From NCBI GenBank assembly GCA_023267435.1, contig JAHFNH010000003.1:76717-115841 (forward strand): 39,125 bases of DNA. The letters are read 5' to 3'. The position numbers were made by a program, and so were the translations under genes. Source of the stretch: Candidatus Nomurabacteria bacterium (GTDB lineage: Bacteria; Patescibacteriota; Minisyncoccia; Phycocordibacterales; UBA9973). The notes under the pieces were generated by a model. That model ran no database searches. It saw nothing but the letters and a program-made list of their open reading frames with translations, and was not told the origin of the DNA. Below are positions 7,742 through 17,766 of this stretch, in pieces. Each line of letters begins with the position of its first letter. Positions within the stretch are counted from its first letter, which is position 1.

Positions 7742-8998
7742 ATGAACACAAAAAGTCTAAAAAGTAGTTTAATGAAATTCATGCCGTTTTGGCTCTTTTT
7801 GACTTTCTTCAAATTCGGCGGAGGTTTGCATTACACAGTGCTTGCTCCGATCGGAGAAAAATTATTCCCTATCTGGCTGGTGGGTCTCATGGTGGGAATT
7901 TCCGCTTTTGCCCAGCTCTTGCTCGATATCCCTGCAGGCTACCTGCTCGACAAATATGGATACAAGAAACTTTTAACAATTACAACTTTTCTTTTCATTA
8001 TTGCTTCAGCCTGTTTCCTGCTCGGCTTCTCGAAATTCGCTTTTCTTTTGTCTCTCATTATCAGCACATTCGGCTGGCTCTTTTTCGGACCCGGTATTAA
8101 TGCTTATGTGATAAACCAATCTCCGAAAGAATCCATCGGCAGATTTATTTCCGCTCGAGACGTCTTCGCTTCGATCGGTATAGTTTTTTCCAGCGCGCTC
8201 ATACCCTTCGTCGTCATGCTTGATATGAAAATAGTCGGAGCCATACTGCTCGCGATTTTCTCTGTTGCATTCATATTTATACTCTTCGCTCCGAAAGAAA
8301 AAGAAATAAAACATCATGAACCAGCACATCCAGCACGAAACAAAGACAGAATGAAAAAGAATTTTCTCGTCGAAGCATATCGGGCTGTCATGCGCTTGAG
8401 ACCCGCGAGTATCATGCTTCTATCCGTCGGATTGAGCGCTTCGACATTTTATGGAATCATCTGGTTCGTGGTACCTCTTCTCATCGCACATCAAGTGAAC
8501 AATGGAGTGCTAGGACTCGGGCTCGGGGTTTTTGATTTTTCAGTCGTGATTCTCGGCTTTATACTCGGAAAGGTCGTCGACTCTTTCGACAAAAAAATAT
8601 TGATACTTATCGGGCTCGGACTTTTTTCAATCGCAGGAATATTCATAGGATTCAACTTCGGTTTCCTTTTCCTTCTGCTTGGATTCCTAGCAACATCCGG
8701 AGACGAACTTTCCGGCCTTTCTCTCTGGGCCTGGCTCTACAAAATAGATAAAAAACATGAAAGCTACGGGCTTATTTCCGGCACAATCAGCTTATTTGAA
8801 GACCTCGGATGGACGATAGGACCAATACTCGCCGGAGTGCTTTACGGCGTCGTAGGACCGACATGGACCATAGCTATCGGCGGACTGATTATTTTCTTAA
8901 ACCTAATCATCTTCTTGTTACTTGTTAAAAATCCAATCCCCGAAGAATTCCATTTACCTCCACCACTCAAACCTCACAGAAGAAGATATAAGCATTAA
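7742..8998 (+). CDS. Major facilitator superfamily transporter
   Basis: This 418-residue protein has twelve hydrophobic segments in two halves, divided by a charged central loop around residues 180-205 (KEKEIKHHEPAH). The cytoplasmic loop between helices 2 and 3 carries the MFS motif A-like sequence GYLLDKYGYKK, and a weaker counterpart, GKVVDSFDKK, sits in the second half. The C-terminus is basic and Pro-rich. The substrate cannot be predicted. The gene is 31 bases downstream of the GH3-family gene and has its own -10 box, so cotranscription is possible but not required. By eye it uses more C- and G-ending codons than the GH3 gene. Confidence 0.9.
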   Translation: MNTKSLKSSLMKFMPFWLFLTFFKFGGGLHYTVLAPIGEKLFPIWLVGLMVGISAFAQLLLDIPAGYLLDKYGYKKLLTITTFLFIIASACFLLGFSKFAFLLSLIISTFGWLFFGPGINAYVINQSPKESIGRFISARDVFASIGIVFSSALIPFVVMLDMKIVGAILLAIFSVAFIFILFAPKEKEIKHHEPAHPARNKDRMKKNFLVEAYRAVMRLRPASIMLLSVGLSASTFYGIIWFVVPLLIAHQVNNGVLGLGLGVFDFSVVILGFILGKVVDSFDKKILILIGLGLFSIAGIFIGFNFGFLFLLLGFLATSGDELSGLSLWAWLYKIDKKHESYGLISGTISLFEDLGWTIGPILAGVLYGVVGPTWTIAIGGLIIFLNLIIFLLLVKNPIPEEFHLPPPLKPHRRRYKH

Positions 8999-9018
8999 AA
9001 TTTAACTTACAATCACAG

Positions 9019-9103
9019 CGGAGGCGGAGAGATTCGAACTCTCGGTGGGTTTCCCCACACAGACTTTCCAGGTCTGCGCACTAGACCGCTATGCGACGCC
9101 TCC
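9019..9103 (-). tRNA. tRNA-Ser(GGA)
   Basis: The gene is a complete type II tRNA. The 7-bp acceptor stem pairs 9097-9103 with 9020-9026, and the discriminator base is G at 9019. The anticodon loop CTGGAAA gives anticodon GGA (9069-9067). A long variable arm and a TTCGAAT T-loop are present. CCA is not encoded. Leader and trailer bases (9104-9108 and 9015-9019) extend the acceptor stem by five more perfect base pairs, including the discriminator, which is unusual. Confidence 0.96.
9040..9068 (-). promoter_or_regulatory. Probable tRNA-Ser(GGA) promoter
   Basis: On the minus strand TTGCTT (9068-9063) and TATTAT (9045-9040) are separated by 17 bases. They lie between the ligA stop and the tRNA. 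The predicted start leaves a leader of roughly 30 bases. Confidence 0.5.
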
Positions 9104-9176
9104 GCTGTAACAATAAGTTTTATTTACTACTGAATTTTCATAATAATCTTTAAACCAAACAAAAGCAACTTTATAT

Positions 9177-11693
<2,517 letters not shown>

Positions 11694-11694
<1 letters not shown>

Positions 11695-12284
11695 TATTCT
11701 ATCCAATTAAATAAATCTTCTGAAAAAGAAACGTTGTACTTGCCTGAACCTTGCGTCCAAAAAATGGTGGACGTAATTTTTATTTCATCAATGCTAATTT
11801 GGGTTGCAGTAATCTGGCGAATAAAACCTGAATTTATACCTGAATCATATTCATATTTTCCATTAGTATCGTCATACTTAAGAGGCGGACAAGATAATAT
11901 CTTGCAAGGGACAAGCTGGACATCCGCCATCGGCATGGAAAAATTATTAAAAACAAGATCAGCATTATTGAAATAACATCCGCCAGGAGCATTAGGAGAA
12001 GCGCAATTGTTATTTAATGGACCCTTAAATGCATCCCAGCCGTCTTGCGCAGTGCCAGAATAAAGCATATAAGTATCACGCATATTTCGTATTTCTTCGA
12101 TACCTTCCTGAGCTAAATATTCTGCGGTAATTTTCTTTTTAGCATAAGTGGTATTGGCGATACCATTCGATAAAACAACCATCAAAGATAAAACAGACAT
12201 AGTAAAAATAGAAATTGCCACAAGCGTCTCCACTAAAGTGAATCCCCTATTTTTATTATTCTTTTGTTTTAAAAATTTTGTCAT
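11694..12284 (-). CDS. PilV/GspI-like minor prepilin
   Basis: This 196-residue class III prepilin has the leader and helix NRGFTLVETLVAISIF. The predicted PilD cleavage is after Gly, with Glu at position +5. The middle part carries the AEYLAQEGIEEIRNMRD stretch commonly seen in minor prepilins of Patescibacteria and Gram-positives. The C-terminal domain is beta-rich with paired Cys residues. It overlaps the PilX-like gene by one base. As part of the four-gene minor prepilin set it likely helps initiate pilus assembly. Confidence 0.85.
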
Positions 12285-12300
12285 TTAATTTAAAAAAATA

Positions 12301-12894
12301 TTACTGTTGCTTATCTATCAATCTCTGAGAAACGGAAGTCTGAAGGGAAAAAGGAGAAACGACGCCTTTATAGGTTATCGTTCCGACTAGTCTGATAATT
12401 GCGAAAGGTTGCTGTTTATCCCCTGGTGGAGGTTCTGCGCCTAATACTGAAAAACTAGAGACTGGATCTATTTTTACTTCATCGGGAGTCAGTTGAACAG
12501 TCTCGCCGCCAGCTGTTTTAAAAATACTATATGCAGTAGATGAAGTAATATTAGGATTAACACCTATATAATACACCCACTGATCCCCGAGAGAAGTCTT
12601 GAAAGAAATTCCTCCTCCATTGGCACAACTATGCGGATTGATAGTGGTAAGAACGCCATCATCGATGCAATGATAATCATATCCTGTTCTTAAATTTCTA
12701 GAAATATCTTCCGTAACAAAACTTAAATTGTCTACGAGTGAACGCATATCCTGAGATTTTTGGTGAAGCAAATTGGCATTTAATAATGCTCCCATGCCAG
12801 CCATAATAATAATTAAAAAAAGTGAAATGGCGATCATTGTCTCGATAATCGTGAAACCATTTTGCTTATTTTTTTGTTTGATATTTTTTCTCAT
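12301..12894 (-). CDS. PilW/GspJ-like minor prepilin
   Basis: This 197-residue prepilin has the processing site QNGFTIIETMIAISLF (cleavage after Gly, Glu +5). The following region, LVDNLSFVTEDISRNLRTG, matches the pattern of PilW/GspJ-type proteins. Two Cys residues (in YHCIDD and PHSCANG) may form a disulfide. The ATG overlaps the stop of the preceding prepilin gene as TAATG (12894), implying coupled translation. The next gene follows after 16 bases. Confidence 0.83.
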   Translation of the reverse strand: MRKNIKQKNKQNGFTIIETMIAISLFLIIIMAGMGALLNANLLHQKSQDMRSLVDNLSFVTEDISRNLRTGYDYHCIDDGVLTTINPHSCANGGGISFKTSLGDQWVYYIGVNPNITSSTAYSIFKTAGGETVQLTPDEVKIDPVSSFSVLGAEPPPGDKQQPFAIIRLVGTITYKGVVSPFSLQTSVSQRLIDKQQ

Positions 12895-13511
12895 TAATTT
12901 ATCTGAACTCTACCTGAAGGATAAACTTTGATATAAGCTTTGATTCCTTGAGGAGAAGAGACTGTAATCTGTACATGATCAATACCGGTTATTTTCTGTC
13001 CCGCTGAACTTATAACTGCGTTAGAATTGGGTCTGGTAAAATCAATCGTTAAATCATTTATGGTGGGAGGACGAGACGTGTCTGAACTTGGATTGACTAA
13101 ATCTAAACTGGATATAAAATTGCCTTTATTTATAAGAGGATTATCTAAGCATTCTCCAGTACATCCAGGATCTGTGTAAAAATTGTCATTGTTAATATCA
13201 GTAAAATAAATAAAATTTTTCGGATTAGCTGTATTAAAATAAACGCCATAAGAAGGCTTCCAAGACGGATCAAATGAAAGAGCTGGCAATTTACCAGACA
13301 TAGCAGACTTCTGCGCTTCAACAATTTTCAAGGCAATATCATTCGCCAAGTTTTTAATATCAACTTTCGCTTGAAATTTATTGTAGTTAAAAAGAACAAT
13401 CGAAGACATTATCGAAAAAATACTCAAAACAACAATGAGCTCGACATAGGTCATTCCCCTGTTGAACTTAACTTTCTTGTTAATTTTAAATTTTTTAAAA
13501 AATGAAATCAT
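12894..13511 (-). CDS. FimT/GspH-like minor prepilin
   Basis: This 205-residue prepilin starts with a basic leader and NRGMTYVELIVVLSIF (cleavage after Gly, methionine at +1, Glu +5). The segment NDIALKIVEAQKSAMSGK after the helix, and the terminal VYPSGRVQIN strand, are typical of FimT/GspH proteins. It lies nine bases after pilD and is the first of four minor prepilins. A CTGECLD motif in the middle may form a disulfide. Confidence 0.85.
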   Translation of the reverse strand: MISFFKKFKINKKVKFNRGMTYVELIVVLSIFSIMSSIVLFNYNKFQAKVDIKNLANDIALKIVEAQKSAMSGKLPALSFDPSWKPSYGVYFNTANPKNFIYFTDINNDNFYTDPGCTGECLDNPLINKGNFISSLDLVNPSSDTSRPPTINDLTIDFTRPNSNAVISSAGQKITGIDHVQITVSSPQGIKAYIKVYPSGRVQIN

Positions 13512-13520
13512 TTATCAAAA

Positions 13521-14309
13521 TTAAAAAATTGGAAAAAGATGTAACTCAAAAAGAAAAGCTATAATCGCGCCAAAAACCAAGAATGGCGCAAATGGAATTT
13601 CGCTTTTCATTCCATGCTTTTTAGAAAAAGCGATCAACAAAAGTCCGACTATTGCCCCAGACCAGAAAGCTACAACGACACCACTTAGCACTCGAGAAAG
13701 TCCTAAAAGCCAACCTAAACCTAAAGCCAACTTAGCATCCCCTAGCCCCATCCAGGTCCCCCTGGAAATAAGCCAGATCAAAGCGAAAGGCAATGCGATA
13801 AATATTCCAGACAAAAATTCTAAGGCAGATGGAATATGCGGATAAAAACCAGAACTAGAGAAAAGAAACATTCCTAAAAATGCTAATGCTCCAAAAAACA
13901 AAGCAAGAGTGTTGGGAATTATTTTATGCCTTAAATCATATACTGCAATAATTATAAGCAAAGAAAACATCGTGGCATAGAAAGCCATAGTGAAAGAAAA
14001 TACGTAAGTATTCACATAAAAAATATCTCTGAACTTCAAAAACAATCCGGCAAAAATAAGTCCAGTCACAAGCTCGACAAGAGGATACTGAATTGATATT
14101 TTACTCTGACAATGCGCGCATCTGCCCTTGAGAGTAAGATAACTAACTACTGGTATAAGCTCATGCCAAAGCAATTCTTTTTGGCAATTCATACAAGAAC
14201 TACGTCCGCCTAAGTTTCTCTGAGTGTTGTATCGCAAAATCACAACATTTAAAAAACTTCCTATAATAAGACCGAAAACAAAGAAAAAAGTTGTGATGAT
14301 TGATATCAT
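13521..14309 (-). CDS. pilD: Prepilin peptidase PilD (type IV leader peptidase)
   Basis: This membrane aspartyl protease of 262 residues removes the leader of prepilins and can N-methylate the new end. The zinc-binding CxxC pairs are present at Cys39/Cys42 and Cys64/Cys67. The two catalytic aspartates are Asp125 in VYDLRHKIIPN and Asp191 in GLGDAKLAL. About eight membrane segments are visible. An extended -10 box lies just upstream and past the pilA terminator, so pilD begins its own transcription unit with the four minor prepilins and ligA. Confidence 0.96.
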   Translation of the reverse strand: MISIITTFFFVFGLIIGSFLNVVILRYNTQRNLGGRSSCMNCQKELLWHELIPVVSYLTLKGRCAHCQSKISIQYPLVELVTGLIFAGLFLKFRDIFYVNTYVFSFTMAFYATMFSLLIIIAVYDLRHKIIPNTLALFFGALAFLGMFLFSSSGFYPHIPSALEFLSGIFIALPFALIWLISRGTWMGLGDAKLALGLGWLLGLSRVLSGVVVAFWSGAIVGLLLIAFSKKHGMKSEIPFAPFLVFGAIIAFLFELHLFPIF

Positions 14310-14341
14310 TTTTATTGATTTAAATTAATAAAGCTTCCTTT

Positions 14342-14350
14342 ATTATATCA
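14342..14350 (-). promoter_or_regulatory. pilD operon promoter, extended -10
   Basis: Minus-strand TGA followed by TATAAT (14347-14342) lies between the pilA terminator and pilD. The predicted start is near 14335, leaving a leader of about 26 bases. Confidence 0.6.
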
Positions 14351-14363
14351 CAACAACGCAAAA

Positions 14364-14395
14364 CAAAAACCACTCCAAGACTAGAGTGGTTTTTG
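14364..14395 (-). terminator. pilA terminator
   Basis: A perfect 12-bp stem (14364-14375 with 14384-14395) has an eight-base loop and a T-rich tail on the minus strand. It sits directly downstream of pilA and isolates it from pilD. Confidence 0.85.
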
Positions 14396-14412
14396 TTTAA
14401 ATAATTTTTATA

Positions 14413-14916
14413 TTATGGGCAAGCAGTAAAAACAGTATTGAGTGTCAGAGTATCCTCAATTTTAGCAAGTCCGGCAGAATCAACACAATAATAATCAACA
14501 CCAGAAGAAGAATTAACCACATTTTGTGATTTTAATTGAACACCCGCTGCCCAAAGCTGGCCAGTAGAGTCAACATAACCATATGCGATTGTACCAGAAG
14601 CTGCAGCTGTAGCTTTCATTGCTTCTAAAGCGCCAAGGCTTGCAGAAGGACCAAACATATCGGTACAACTACTAGCAACACCAGCACTTGTGACATTACA
14701 AGCAAGGAGTCCGGTAGAATATTTATTGTTAGTATCATAATAAAGCGCTGCTTGAGCTCTCATACCGCTTAAATTTGATTTGATTGCGGCATCTGCACCT
14801 TTTGTTCTTGCAGAGTTTAATGATGCCAAAACAACAGAAGCCAAGATGCCGATGATAGCAACAACGACCAAAAGTTCAATCAATGTGAAACCTTTCTTTG
14901 AATTCATTTTTTTCAT
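14413..14916 (-). CDS. pilA: Major type IV pilin PilA
   Basis: This 167-residue prepilin has a canonical class III leader, KKGFTLIELLVVVAIIGILA, with cleavage after Gly9 and Glu at +5. The globular domain carries four Cys residues, two of them near the C-terminus (YYCVDS and TACP), which suggests a D-region-like disulfide. Its own extended -10 promoter and strong terminator set it apart from the assembly genes on both sides. That fits high-level expression of a structural subunit. An alternative start at Met4 (14907) would shorten the leader to six residues and cannot be excluded. Confidence 0.92.
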   Translation of the reverse strand: MKKMNSKKGFTLIELLVVVAIIGILASVVLASLNSARTKGADAAIKSNLSGMRAQAALYYDTNNKYSTGLLACNVTSAGVASSCTDMFGPSASLGALEAMKATAAASGTIAYGYVDSTGQLWAAGVQLKSQNVVNSSSGVDYYCVDSAGLAKIEDTLTLNTVFTACP

Positions 14917-14955
14917 AAATTATTTTTAATTATTCTTATAATATATAACTGTCCT

Positions 14956-14964
14956 ATTATACCA
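14956..14964 (-). promoter_or_regulatory. pilA promoter, extended -10
   Basis: Minus-strand TGG followed by TATAAT (14961-14956) lies in the 72-base gap after pilC. Transcription is predicted near 14949, giving a leader of about 32 bases. No strong -35 is seen. Confidence 0.65.
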
Positions 14965-14988
14965 CAAATGTAAAAGAGATATCCACTT

Positions 14989-16194
14989 CTAGCTTATTCC
15001 TCCTGCCATATTGTAAATCGGCATCAAAACAGAAACTAGAAGCAGTCCCACACCGAGACCTAAAACCACGATCATAACCGGCTCAATAAGCCCGACAAGT
15101 GTATCAACTGCATCATCCACTTCGCGCTTATAAAAATCAGCCAAAGTTTTTAAAATTGAACCTAAGGCACCTGTCTCCTCTCCGACCTTCACCATCTGCA
15201 CCATAATACCCGGCATTTCCGGATGTTTTTCAAAAGCAGCAGAAAGCGCTAGACCTGACTTCACTCCGTCTGCTGCGTCTTTTAATATTTCCTTATACAC
15301 TCGGCTGCCAACAACAGAAGAAGTGATATCAATAGCTCGCACAATCGGCACACCAGAAGTGAGCATTGTGTCTAAGTTGTCAGCAATACGAGAAAGATAT
15401 AATTTTTTATAAAGATTGCCCACTGCAGGGATAGAGAGACGAGCCTTGTCGAGATATTCTTTTCCTTTTTCAGTACTAGAAAGTCTCCAAAGCCAGACAC
15501 CTAAAAGTGCTACGAAAATGATAGCAAGAAAACCATAGTGAACAGTGAAATCAGAAAGCGCAATAACGACTTTAGTATAAAAAGGAATATCTTGTCCGGA
15601 GTCTAAGAGAATAGCTGACAATTTCGGAATAACCACGACGAACATAAGACCCATCACCACAAAAAATGTAACGATAACGAAAATAGGATAAATAAGAGCG
15701 TTTCTAGTTTTAGAAGTTAGTGCGTATTGGCGATCTAAATAATCAGCCAAATGTGCAAAGGTTTGATTTAATTTTCCTGTTTCTTCTCCAACTTTGACCA
15801 TGTTCACATAAAAATCAGAAAAAACATCCGGATGTTTTGCTAAGGCACCGGAAATGGAAACACCCGCCTGTAAATCATCACTGATTTGATTGAGTTTATG
15901 GCTCAATATTTTATTTTCTGCATTGGCTGCAAGCATTGTGAAAGCTTTAAGGGCTGACACTTGCGCTTCGAATAAAGTCGAGATTTGGCGAGAAAGAATC
16001 ACGACATCTTTCATTGGAATTCTTTGTGTGAAAGAAAATTGAAGAAGAGAAGTTTTAGCGCCTTCTTCTTTTATAGAAATAACAATAAGGCCACGGCGCT
16101 GAAGCCCGCTTATCGCCATATCGCGATTGGTCGCATCGATCGATCCTTCCCTACTTATTCCTTTGTCGTCTACTGATTTATATTTAAATAACAT
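14989..16194 (-). CDS. pilC: Pilus inner-membrane platform protein PilC
   Basis: PilC is the polytopic platform that couples the PilB and PilT motors to pilin insertion or removal. The 401 residues contain two T2SSF repeats: the first from about 60 to 190, with GEETGKLNQTFAHLADYLD, and the second from about 265 to 395, with GEETGALGSILKTLADFY. Each is followed by hydrophobic helices, and a final membrane helix (VMIVVLGLGVGLLLVSVLMPI) lies near the end. The N-terminal domain is GspF-like (FKYKSVDDKGISREG). It is 18 bases downstream of pilT and ends the assembly operon. Confidence 0.96.
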   Translation of the reverse strand: MLFKYKSVDDKGISREGSIDATNRDMAISGLQRRGLIVISIKEEGAKTSLLQFSFTQRIPMKDVVILSRQISTLFEAQVSALKAFTMLAANAENKILSHKLNQISDDLQAGVSISGALAKHPDVFSDFYVNMVKVGEETGKLNQTFAHLADYLDRQYALTSKTRNALIYPIFVIVTFFVVMGLMFVVVIPKLSAILLDSGQDIPFYTKVVIALSDFTVHYGFLAIIFVALLGVWLWRLSSTEKGKEYLDKARLSIPAVGNLYKKLYLSRIADNLDTMLTSGVPIVRAIDITSSVVGSRVYKEILKDAADGVKSGLALSAAFEKHPEMPGIMVQMVKVGEETGALGSILKTLADFYKREVDDAVDTLVGLIEPVMIVVLGLGVGLLLVSVLMPIYNMAGGIS

Positions 16195-16212
16195 ATTTGT
16201 AATTATTAATTA

Positions 16213-17271
16213 TTAAATCATGCGCTCGAGCGCTTTTGGATTTAATGAATATTGATAAGCGTTCTCGATTGAAATTTCTCCTGCGCGCACGAGCTCTATG
16301 AGAGAACGGTTTAAATCAACCATTCCGCTCTCCATCCCCGTTTCTATAACCACATCTATTTCATGAGTGCGCTTTTCGCGAATCAAATTTGAAACAGCGC
16401 TATTATTTAAAAGGAGTTCATAAGCTGGCACAAGTCCGCCAGCAATTCTGGGAACAAGCCTTTGGGAGAAAATACCGAGCAAGCTGGAAGCAAGCTGAAC
16501 TCTGATCTGATCCTGCTGGTTGCCTGGGAAAGAATCGATAATACGATCTATCGTCTGAGAAGCATTATTAGTATGTAAAGTTGAAAGAACGAGATGACCC
16601 GTCTCGGCAGCAGTCACAGCTGTCGAAATAGTATCAGGATTGCGCATTTCACCGATCATTATTACATTTACATCCTCGCGAAAAATAGATTTTAAAGCTA
16701 TATGAAAATCCTCTGTATCAATACCGACTTCACGCTGATCAATGATGGATTTATTTGGAACATACACATGCTCTATTGGATCTTCTACGGTCACAATATG
16801 GCGCGCCTGTTCGTTATTGATCAAATTTATCATAGCCGACAAGGTGGTTGATTTACCTTGACCAACCGGACCGACTACCAAGAAAAATCCTTGTTTCTTA
16901 CGAGCTAAATCAGCAATTATCTGAGGAAGCTTCAAGTCAGCTAAAGGCTTTACTTTTGGAACAAGCCTGAAAGCCAAACTAATTAATCCTTTTTGGAAAA
17001 AAGCGTTTCCTCGAAGTCGAGCTTCTCCTCTAAAATCATAAGAGAAATCCATTTCTTTCTTTTCTAAAAATTTAGTGAGTTTTTCTTTGTCGAGAACTTC
17101 ACCTAATATTCCGATCATGTCTTCTTTAGTGAAAACCGGATGTTTGACTAAAAAAATAAGCTCGCCATTAACGCGAATAGCCGGAACGCGTCCGCCACCT
17201 AAATGCAAATCAGATCCGCCTTCGCGGATAACAGTCAAAATAAGTTCTTCAAGTTCTTTTTTATAATCCAT
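16213..17271 (-). CDS. pilT: Pilus retraction ATPase PilT
   Basis: PilT is a hexameric ATPase that depolymerises the pilus. The 352 residues include a PAS-like N-terminal domain (GGSDLHLGGGRVPAIRVNGEL), a variant Walker A GPVGQGKST (134-142, where GPTGSGKST is usual), an Asp box VEDPIEH, Walker B NVIMIGEMRNP and a His box GHLVLSTLHTNNA. The C-terminal SAVSNLIREKR corresponds to the AIRNLIRE motif required for retraction in studied PilTs, which supports PilT over PilB. It lies between the receiver gene and pilC. Confidence 0.96.
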   Translation of the reverse strand: MDYKKELEELILTVIREGGSDLHLGGGRVPAIRVNGELIFLVKHPVFTKEDMIGILGEVLDKEKLTKFLEKKEMDFSYDFRGEARLRGNAFFQKGLISLAFRLVPKVKPLADLKLPQIIADLARKKQGFFLVVGPVGQGKSTTLSAMINLINNEQARHIVTVEDPIEHVYVPNKSIIDQREVGIDTEDFHIALKSIFREDVNVIMIGEMRNPDTISTAVTAAETGHLVLSTLHTNNASQTIDRIIDSFPGNQQDQIRVQLASSLLGIFSQRLVPRIAGGLVPAYELLLNNSAVSNLIREKRTHEIDVVIETGMESGMVDLNRSLIELVRAGEISIENAYQYSLNPKALERMI

Positions 17272-17304
17272 CCTATATAAAATTAAAAAATAATAATTAA
17301 GTTA

Positions 17305-17706
17305 TTATTTAACAGCACCAGTTTTCTTAGACAAAATTTCTAAAACCTGAGTGATAACTTCTGCTGGAGTTGAGTTTGCTTTAACGATATAACCATCTAC
17401 GCCTAATTCCCTGCCATGATCAACATCTTCCTTTTGTCCCTTGTTGGAAAGAATTATTTTTGCAGAATCAACAGATAATTTTTCTGCATTGATCTTTTCA
17501 AGCATTTCAAAACCATTCATCTCCGGCATAATTATATCTGTCAGGATAATATCGGGCTTTAATCCGGATTGAAGTTTCTCTAAAGCTTGTGCACCACTGC
17601 CTACTGCATGGACATCAAAATTACTCTGGCTGAACTTCAACGCATACATATCCAACAGGAAACTATCATCATCTATTAGTAAAATTTTTCTTTTTCCTTC
17701 ATTCAT
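17305..17706 (-). CDS. Stand-alone response regulator receiver in pil operon
   Basis: This 133-residue protein is a single CheY-like receiver with no output domain. The acidic cluster IDDDS (11-15), phospho-acceptor Asp57 in IILTDIIMPEMNG, and a late Lys in GYIVKANS complete the active site. It sits between pilB and pilT in the same orientation, so it probably regulates pilus motors by protein contact, as PilG- or PilH-like receivers do. No kinase lies within the pilus locus; candidates are the kinases at 28921 and 31476. A tandem TATAAT about 15-25 bases upstream could be an internal promoter. Confidence 0.92.
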   Translation of the reverse strand: MNEGKRKILLIDDDSFLLDMYALKFSQSNFDVHAVGSGAQALEKLQSGLKPDIILTDIIMPEMNGFEMLEKINAEKLSVDSAKIILSNKGQKEDVDHGRELGVDGYIVKANSTPAEVITQVLEILSKKTGAVK

Positions 17707-17766
17707 ATATTTATCTTTTAATTATATTATAAAACGACTTTTAATGATATAAACCGATTAAAGAAC

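Noticed and set aside
8006-8329. A 107-codon minus-strand open frame inside the MFS gene
   Set aside because: It is an antisense shadow of conserved transporter helices, with no start signal or domain.
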